DNA of 64,000 bases, from NCBI RefSeq assembly GCF_003339505.1, contig NZ_QPIW01000038.1:1-64000 (forward strand). The letters run 5' to 3'. The stretch is from Runella aurantiaca. GTDB lineage: Bacteria; Bacteroidota; Bacteroidia; Cytophagales; Spirosomataceae. A program made the position numbers and the translations under genes. Below are positions 59,422-64,000 of the stretch, in pieces. The notes beneath the pieces are model-generated. The model ran no database searches. It was not told where the DNA came from and saw nothing but the letters and a program-made list of their open reading frames with translations. Within the stretch, counting starts at the first letter, position 1. Every line of letters starts with the position of its first letter.

Positions 59422-61278
59422 ATGAAATCCCTCTTTTCTTCAGCATTGATTATCATTTTTGGGGTTTACGGCGTCTCGGCCCAACGCCAGATTTCGCCCG
59501 TAAACTTTTCCAAAGTCACGGTCAAAGACTTCTTTTGGAAACCCCGCATTGAAAAAGTCCATTCGGCTACTTTGCCTGTTTGTATGACCTATACCGAAGA
59601 TTCAACGGCTCGTATCCGAAATTTTGAGAATGCCGCCCTCCGGAGCGGAAAGCACAAAGGCATCTATTTTGATGATTCTGATGTGTATAAAGTCATTGAA
59701 GGGATTGCATACACCCTCAAAACTACGCCCGACAAAGCCTTAGAAGCCAAAACTGACGCGTGGATTGATAAAATTGCGGCGGCCCAACTTCCTGATGGTT
59801 ACCTGAATACATATTATACATTGGTAGGTCTTGAAAAACGCTGGACTGACATGGAAAAGCACGAAGATTATTGCTTGGGGCACTTGATTGAGGGGGCGGT
59901 AGCGTACTTTGATGCTACTGGAAAACGTAAACTGTTGGATGTGTCCATTCGCTTTGCCAATCATTTTGATTCTACGTTTCGTCTCCAAAATAAGCCGTGG
60001 GTAACGGGGCATCAGGAATTGGAGTTGGCCTTGGTAAAACTTTATCATACAACCAACAACGACCGCTACCTCAAACTCGCCGATTGGCTTATCGAGCAGC
60101 GCGGCAAAGGACACGGTCGCGGTCAAATCTGGACAGATAAGCATTTTGACGGTGCGCGCTATTGTCAGGACGACGTACCGGTGCGTGAAATGACCGACAT
60201 CAAAGGGCACGCCGTTCGCGCTATGTATCTGTATACGGGCATGGCCGATGTAGCCGCCGAAACGGGCGACCGTGGCTATACCCAAGCTCTCGAACGCGTG
60301 TGGGCCGATGTGGTAGAGCGGAATATGTACATCACGGGTGGCATTGGTTCTTCAACCAAAAATGAAGGCTTTACGGTCGATTATGATTTGCCCAACGAAT
60401 CTGCTTACTGCGAAACCTGCGCCTCGGTAGGAATGGTTTTTTGGAACCAACGCATGAATCTCTATTCGGGAGAATCCAAATACGTGGATGTGCTAGAACG
60501 CTCGCTTTACAATGGCGCATTGGCAGGGGTACAACTGACGGGAAATCTGTTTTTTTACGTCAATCCGTTGGCTTCGTTTGGGTTGCATCATCGTCGCCCT
60601 TGGTACGGTACGGCTTGCTGCCCCAGCAATGTGTCGCGTTTGATGCCTTCGGTGGGTGGTTATATTTACAATACTTCCGAAAATACTTTGTGGGTAAACC
60701 TGTATGTAGGCAGCGAAACGGAAGTGGTTTTGGGGCAACATAAGGTGAAGTTCGCCCAAAAAACCAATTATCCTTGGTCGGGAGAAGTAGAAATTAAGGC
60801 CATTCCTGATAGTAGCAAAGCTGATTTTGCCCTAAAACTGCGTATTCCAGCTTGGTGCGATAAGTACGTCGTTGAAATCAACGGAAAAGCCGTAGCGGGC
60901 TTAACGGCCGATAAAGGTTATGTAACGATTGCGCGTACTTGGGCTAAAAATGATTTGCTCAAACTCCGGATGGAGATGCCTGTTAAGGTCGTTGCTGCCG
61001 ACCCCCGTGTGAAAGCAAACCAAGGCAAACGCGCCATTCAGCGTGGGCCGCTGGTCTATTGTGTAGAAGAGCAAGACAATCGTCATTTGGATTATGACCA
61101 AATTCTGTTGTCAAAAAAAACGCAGTTTAGTACCACCTTCGAGCCAGCCTTACTGGGGGGCGTAACCACGATTAAGGCCCAAAACGGCAATGATAATTTT
61201 ACGCTCATTCCGTATTATTCATGGGATAACCGCCAAGCAGGCCGCATGAAAGTATGGGTTGATTGGAAAGAGAAATAA
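59422..61278 (+). CDS. GH127 beta-L-arabinofuranosidase-type hydrolase
   Basis: 618 residues from ATG 59422 with a signal peptide ending GVSAQ. Alpha/alpha-barrel DUF1680/GH127 domain with a C-terminal beta-sandwich. The zinc-binding ligands of this family are visible as E331 and C333 in YCETCASVGM and C399-C400 in GTACCPSNVSRL. Removes terminal beta-L-arabinofuranose from plant glycans, in the periplasm or at the surface. GH146 and DUF1680 relatives have similar motifs, so linkage specificity is uncertain. 128 bp upstream of the GH9 gene, same strand. Confidence 0.9.
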   Translation: MKSLFSSALIIIFGVYGVSAQRQISPVNFSKVTVKDFFWKPRIEKVHSATLPVCMTYTEDSTARIRNFENAALRSGKHKGIYFDDSDVYKVIEGIAYTLKTTPDKALEAKTDAWIDKIAAAQLPDGYLNTYYTLVGLEKRWTDMEKHEDYCLGHLIEGAVAYFDATGKRKLLDVSIRFANHFDSTFRLQNKPWVTGHQELELALVKLYHTTNNDRYLKLADWLIEQRGKGHGRGQIWTDKHFDGARYCQDDVPVREMTDIKGHAVRAMYLYTGMADVAAETGDRGYTQALERVWADVVERNMYITGGIGSSTKNEGFTVDYDLPNESAYCETCASVGMVFWNQRMNLYSGESKYVDVLERSLYNGALAGVQLTGNLFFYVNPLASFGLHHRRPWYGTACCPSNVSRLMPSVGGYIYNTSENTLWVNLYVGSETEVVLGQHKVKFAQKTNYPWSGEVEIKAIPDSSKADFALKLRIPAWCDKYVVEINGKAVAGLTADKGYVTIARTWAKNDLLKLRMEMPVKVVAADPRVKANQGKRAIQRGPLVYCVEEQDNRHLDYDQILLSKKTQFSTTFEPALLGGVTTIKAQNGNDNFTLIPYYSWDNRQAGRMKVWVDWKEK

Positions 61279-61405
61279 GCCTTAAAGGAGCAGAATGACT
61301 CCTTCCCGTTTAATAAAGCAGATGCCATTTGTTATATTTCAACTTTGAAAGTTCCTATCTTTCAGTCGAAAATCACAGTTTTTTGTTTGAACGTTATTTA
61401 ACTCA

Positions 61406-64000
61406 ATGAAAATGAAAAATCATCTATCTCGAAGGCATTTGCTTTATTGGACATTGCTGTGGCTGACCGCCTGCGGTACTTTGTGGGCCGCGCCGACCCA
61501 AACAACTCCATACATTAAAATTGACCAATTTGGCTACTTGCCCGCTTCCCGAAAAGTAGCGGTGGTTGCAGACCCTCAGACGGGGTACAATGCAGCTGAA
61601 TCGTTTACCCCGGGCACAGGTGCCAATCAATATCAGGTACGCCGCTGGAGTGACGACGCGGTGATGATGAGCGGAACACTTCAGGTATGGGGTGGTGGTG
61701 CCACCCACGCACAGTCGGGCGACCGAGGATGGTCGTTTGATTTTTCGAGTATTACCACGCCGGGTTCTTATTATATTTTTGACGTAGCCAACAATGTAGG
61801 CTCTTACCGTTTTGACATTGGCGACAATGTGTACGACGAGGCCATGAAACATGCCGTACGGATGTTTTATTATCAGCGGCTTAATTTTGCCAAACAAACA
61901 CCTTACACCGAAGCCAAATGGGCCGACGGTGCCAGTTACGAAGGGGCCAATCAGGATCGTTTTGCCACGAGCCGATTCAACAAAGGGAATGCTGCCACCG
62001 CCAAAGACCTTCACGGGGGTTGGATGGACGCGGGCGATGTAAATAAATACACCACCTTTGCCGAAAGTGCGGTGATTCAACTGGCAGAAGCGTACCGAAT
62101 AAACCCGAATGCTTTTAAAGATAATTACGCCATTCCAGAGTCAGGCAACGGAATTCCAGATATATTGGATGAACTCAAGTACGAGCTGGATTTTCTGAAA
62201 AGAATGCAGGACGCCACTGGCACCAACGGTTTTTTCTTGAAAGTGGGCGTTGATAATTACAATGAAGTCTCTCCCCCCAGCACCGACACCCGCCCGCGCT
62301 ATTATTTGCCAGAATGTACTTCTGCCACCTTGGCAGGGGCCGCGATGTTTGCCGTGGCTGGGCAAACCTTCAAAACGCACCCGTCTTTGCTTACCTACGG
62401 AAATGACCTCATTGCGCGTGCGGAGGCCGCTTGGAACCGTGCTATAATAACGACCAACAACTTTACAACGTTTGAAACAAGTTGCGACGACGGAGATATA
62501 AAATCAGGTGATTCTGACCGCGCCGGCGAAGACCAATTGGGAAGTGCGTTTGTGACGGCGGTATATCTTTACGAGGCCACTGGAAAAGCCGAGTACAAAA
62601 CGTTTGTTGAGTCACAATATACCTCCGTAAAACCTTACAACGGCAACTGGTGGGGACCTTACTGGATGCCTCAGCAATTGGCGTTTTTGCGTTATACGAC
62701 CCTTTCGGGTGCTTCTAGTGCGGTGGTAACCAATATTCGTAATCAAAAAGCAGGGATGAATTACTTATTTTCTCTCAATGATTACAACAATGGTACGGAC
62801 CTTTATCGGGCATATATGGCCGATGCGCAGCACCATTGGGGGAGCAATCAGGTGCGCGCCAACACTGGAATTTTAAATCTTGATTTTGTTACGTTTAACC
62901 TCAACCCGTCGAGCCATGCCCAATACCGCGAGGTGGCGGAGCAGTACTTGCACTGGATGAATGGCGTTAATCCGATGAACTTGGTGATGCTTTCCAACAT
63001 GTCGGTGGCGGGTGCTGAAAACAGCGTGAATGAGATTTACCACACGTGGTTTACCAACGGAACGGTGTGGGATAATGTACAAACATCGGCCTATGGCCCT
63101 GCCCCGGGCTATGTAACCGGCGGGCCTAACAAAAGTTACAGCGGAAGCGTGGCCAACATTACCAACCAACCGCCCCAAAAAGCGTATAAAGAGTGGAATA
63201 ATGGTTCTCCCGAAAACTCTTGGGAAATCACGGAGCCGGCTATTTACAGTCAGGCCGCTTATATCATGTTGTTAGGGCGGGTGATGAGTACAACGGCGTC
63301 TGCTGACACCCAAGCCCCAACGCCCCCGACTAACCTCACAGTTTCCAACGTAGCCTCCACAGGTCTGACTTTATTATGGACTGCTTCCACGGATAATGTA
63401 GGGGTAAGCGCCTACGAAGTGTATCAGGGAGGTAATTTGCTGAACGGGAATGTGGTAGGTACGAGTTTCAACGTAACGGGTTTAACCTGTAATACGGCCT
63501 ATTCATTTTCGGTAAAAGCCAAAGATGCGGCGGGAAACGTGTCGACCGCGAGCAATGCTGCGAATACAACCACAACGGCCTGCGACACCCAAGCGCCAAG
63601 TGTGCCTACAAACGTTGCCGCGTCCAATGTTTCGGCATCAAGTTTGACGCTTTCGTGGACGGCTTCGAGCGACAACGTGGCCGTAACCGCGTATGAAGTG
63701 TACTGGGGAGCGACGTTAGTAAACGGCAATGTGACCACAACATCTTTGAATATTACGGGTTTAATCTGCAATACGGCCTATTCATTTACGGTAAAAGCCA
63801 AGGATGCGGCGGGCAATGTGTCACCAAGCAGTAGTGTACTGAACGTCACAACGGCGGCTTGTCCTACGGGGACTATCATTTACGACGACGCCCTTGCCGC
63901 AGGTTGGGAAGACTGGTCGTGGAGTTCGACCCGCAACTATGCCAATACCTCTCCCGTACAAACTGGCGTCAATTCCATGCGGGTCGATTTTGCGGGTTGG
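61406..64000 (+). CDS. GH9 cellulase-like enzyme with two Fn3 domains (cut by window edge)
   Basis: The frame is open for 865 codons from ATG 61406 to the last base, so the 3' end is missing. Signal sequence with a basic start and hydrophobic LLYWTLLWLTACGTLWA. An N-terminal CelD-type Ig domain (IKIDQFGYLPASRKVAVVAD) leads to a GH9 alpha/alpha barrel: catalytic D208-A-G-D211 in GGWMDAGDVNKYTTF, SSHAQYREVAEQYLHWMNGV, and the probable acid about E610 in EITEPAIYSQAAYI. Two fibronectin III domains follow (about 634-722 and 728-816), then the start of another C-terminal domain. An endo- or exo-glucanase secreted outside the cell. Confidence 0.9.
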   Translation, partial: MKMKNHLSRRHLLYWTLLWLTACGTLWAAPTQTTPYIKIDQFGYLPASRKVAVVADPQTGYNAAESFTPGTGANQYQVRRWSDDAVMMSGTLQVWGGGATHAQSGDRGWSFDFSSITTPGSYYIFDVANNVGSYRFDIGDNVYDEAMKHAVRMFYYQRLNFAKQTPYTEAKWADGASYEGANQDRFATSRFNKGNAATAKDLHGGWMDAGDVNKYTTFAESAVIQLAEAYRINPNAFKDNYAIPESGNGIPDILDELKYELDFLKRMQDATGTNGFFLKVGVDNYNEVSPPSTDTRPRYYLPECTSATLAGAAMFAVAGQTFKTHPSLLTYGNDLIARAEAAWNRAIITTNNFTTFETSCDDGDIKSGDSDRAGEDQLGSAFVTAVYLYEATGKAEYKTFVESQYTSVKPYNGNWWGPYWMPQQLAFLRYTTLSGASSAVVTNIRNQKAGMNYLFSLNDYNNGTDLYRAYMADAQHHWGSNQVRANTGILNLDFVTFNLNPSSHAQYREVAEQYLHWMNGVNPMNLVMLSNMSVAGAENSVNEIYHTWFTNGTVWDNVQTSAYGPAPGYVTGGPNKSYSGSVANITNQPPQKAYKEWNNGSPENSWEITEPAIYSQAAYIMLLGRVMSTTASADTQAPTPPTNLTVSNVASTGLTLLWTASTDNVGVSAYEVYQGGNLLNGNVVGTSFNVTGLTCNTAYSFSVKAKDAAGNVSTASNAANTTTTACDTQAPSVPTNVAASNVSASSLTLSWTASSDNVAVTAYEVYWGATLVNGNVTTTSLNITGLICNTAYSFTVKAKDAAGNVSPSSSVLNVTTAACPTGTIIYDDALAAGWEDWSWSSTRNYANTSPVQTGVNSMRVDFAGW
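63476..63543 (+). repeat. Direct repeat within Fn3 domain 1, copy A
   Basis: A 68-bp stretch encoding ITGL/VTGL-xCNTAYSFSVKAKDAAGN. It matches copy B at 63755-63822 in 62 of 68 bases, 279 bp apart, so the two Fn3 modules arose by a recent tandem duplication or are kept alike by conversion. Confidence 0.8.
63755..63822 (+). repeat. Direct repeat within Fn3 domain 2, copy B
   Basis: Partner of the repeat at 63476-63543, differing at six positions, four of which lie at or near codon third positions. Confidence 0.8.

Noticed and set aside
61424-62080. 218-residue minus-strand ORF over the GH9 gene
   Set aside because: Antisense shadow; the plus-strand frame is open for 865 codons with GH9 motifs.
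1-64000. tRNA, rRNA or CRISPR array
   Set aside because: By eye I found no cloverleaf with CCA-type acceptor pairing, no rRNA sequence and no series of regularly spaced repeats. A tRNAscan-SE and CRISPR search would be decisive.

Overview
The window looks like chromosomal DNA of a Bacteroidota, most likely a Cytophagales (Runella/Spirosoma-like) bacterium. The grounds are a SusC/SusD pair, many Bacteroidota-type lipoproteins and outer-membrane beta-barrels, a CzcA-type RND pump fused to a TolC-like domain, DUF5777, DUF2911 and DUF4964/DUF5127/DUF4965/DUF1793 (glutaminase-type) proteins, few recognisable Shine-Dalgarno sequences, and TAnnTTTG-like promoter elements. The genus is inference. I saw no rRNA, tRNA, CRISPR array, intact insertion sequence or prophage.

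Layout. 1-6.5 kb: HPP membrane protein with no clear start, fumC, a small RelE-type toxin-antitoxin pair, a UxaA-family dehydratase, a cluster of four hairpins, an MFS transporter and a PspC protein. 6.6-7.6 kb: accessory patch with a Uma2 endonuclease-like gene, a palindromic repeat and the decayed C-terminal end of a restriction/modification DNA methyltransferase. 7.7-14.5 kb: GMC oxidoreductase; a four-gene redox operon (Rieske lipoprotein, DUF5777 barrel, YceI, haem-type lipoprotein); and an ECF sigma factor overlapping a gene for a membrane-anchored protein with a beta-barrel-like C-terminus. 14.7-20.7 kb: metal-efflux operon (His-rich small protein, CzcA-TolC fusion, CusB-type adaptor). 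20.9-28.5 kb: fasciclin protein, class V aminotransferase, DUF2911 protein, a large orphan Cys-rich protein, and a secreted glutaminase-type protein. 28.8-32.2 kb: tyrosine/homogentisate catabolism (hmgA, fumarylacetoacetase, flavin reductase). 32.4-41.6 kb: SusC/SusD, Tat-exported serine hydrolase plus SGNH lipoprotein, monohaem cytochrome-like lipoprotein, an unlisted 49-residue ORF and a porin. 41.8-50.7 kb: TPR histidine kinase, NRDE, DinB, YceI, beta-barrel, DM13 lipoprotein, Crp regulator, ATP-grasp, DoxX, YHS and an esterase. 50.9-55.7 kb: FKBP isomerase, C-terminal-processing protease, 2Fe-2S ferredoxin, NCS2 purine permease. 55.8-64 kb: sugar region with xylose isomerase divergent from an FAH-family plus DHDPS-family pair (possible sugar-acid pathway), GH127 beta-L-arabinofuranosidase, and a GH9 cellulase-like enzyme that runs off the right edge.

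How genes work together. The 55.8-64 kb block fits uptake and breakdown of plant hemicellulose (arabinose/xylose side chains and beta-glucan). Two separate operons share the order redox lipoprotein, outer-membrane barrel, YceI, which suggests a repeated envelope electron-transfer or quinone-handling module. The sigma factor with its overlapping partner looks like a cell-envelope stress or surface-signalling unit. The most unusual items are these two envelope modules, the signal-peptide-like segment inside the RND-TolC fusion, the orphan protein at 24.1-25.9 kb, and the methyltransferase relic.
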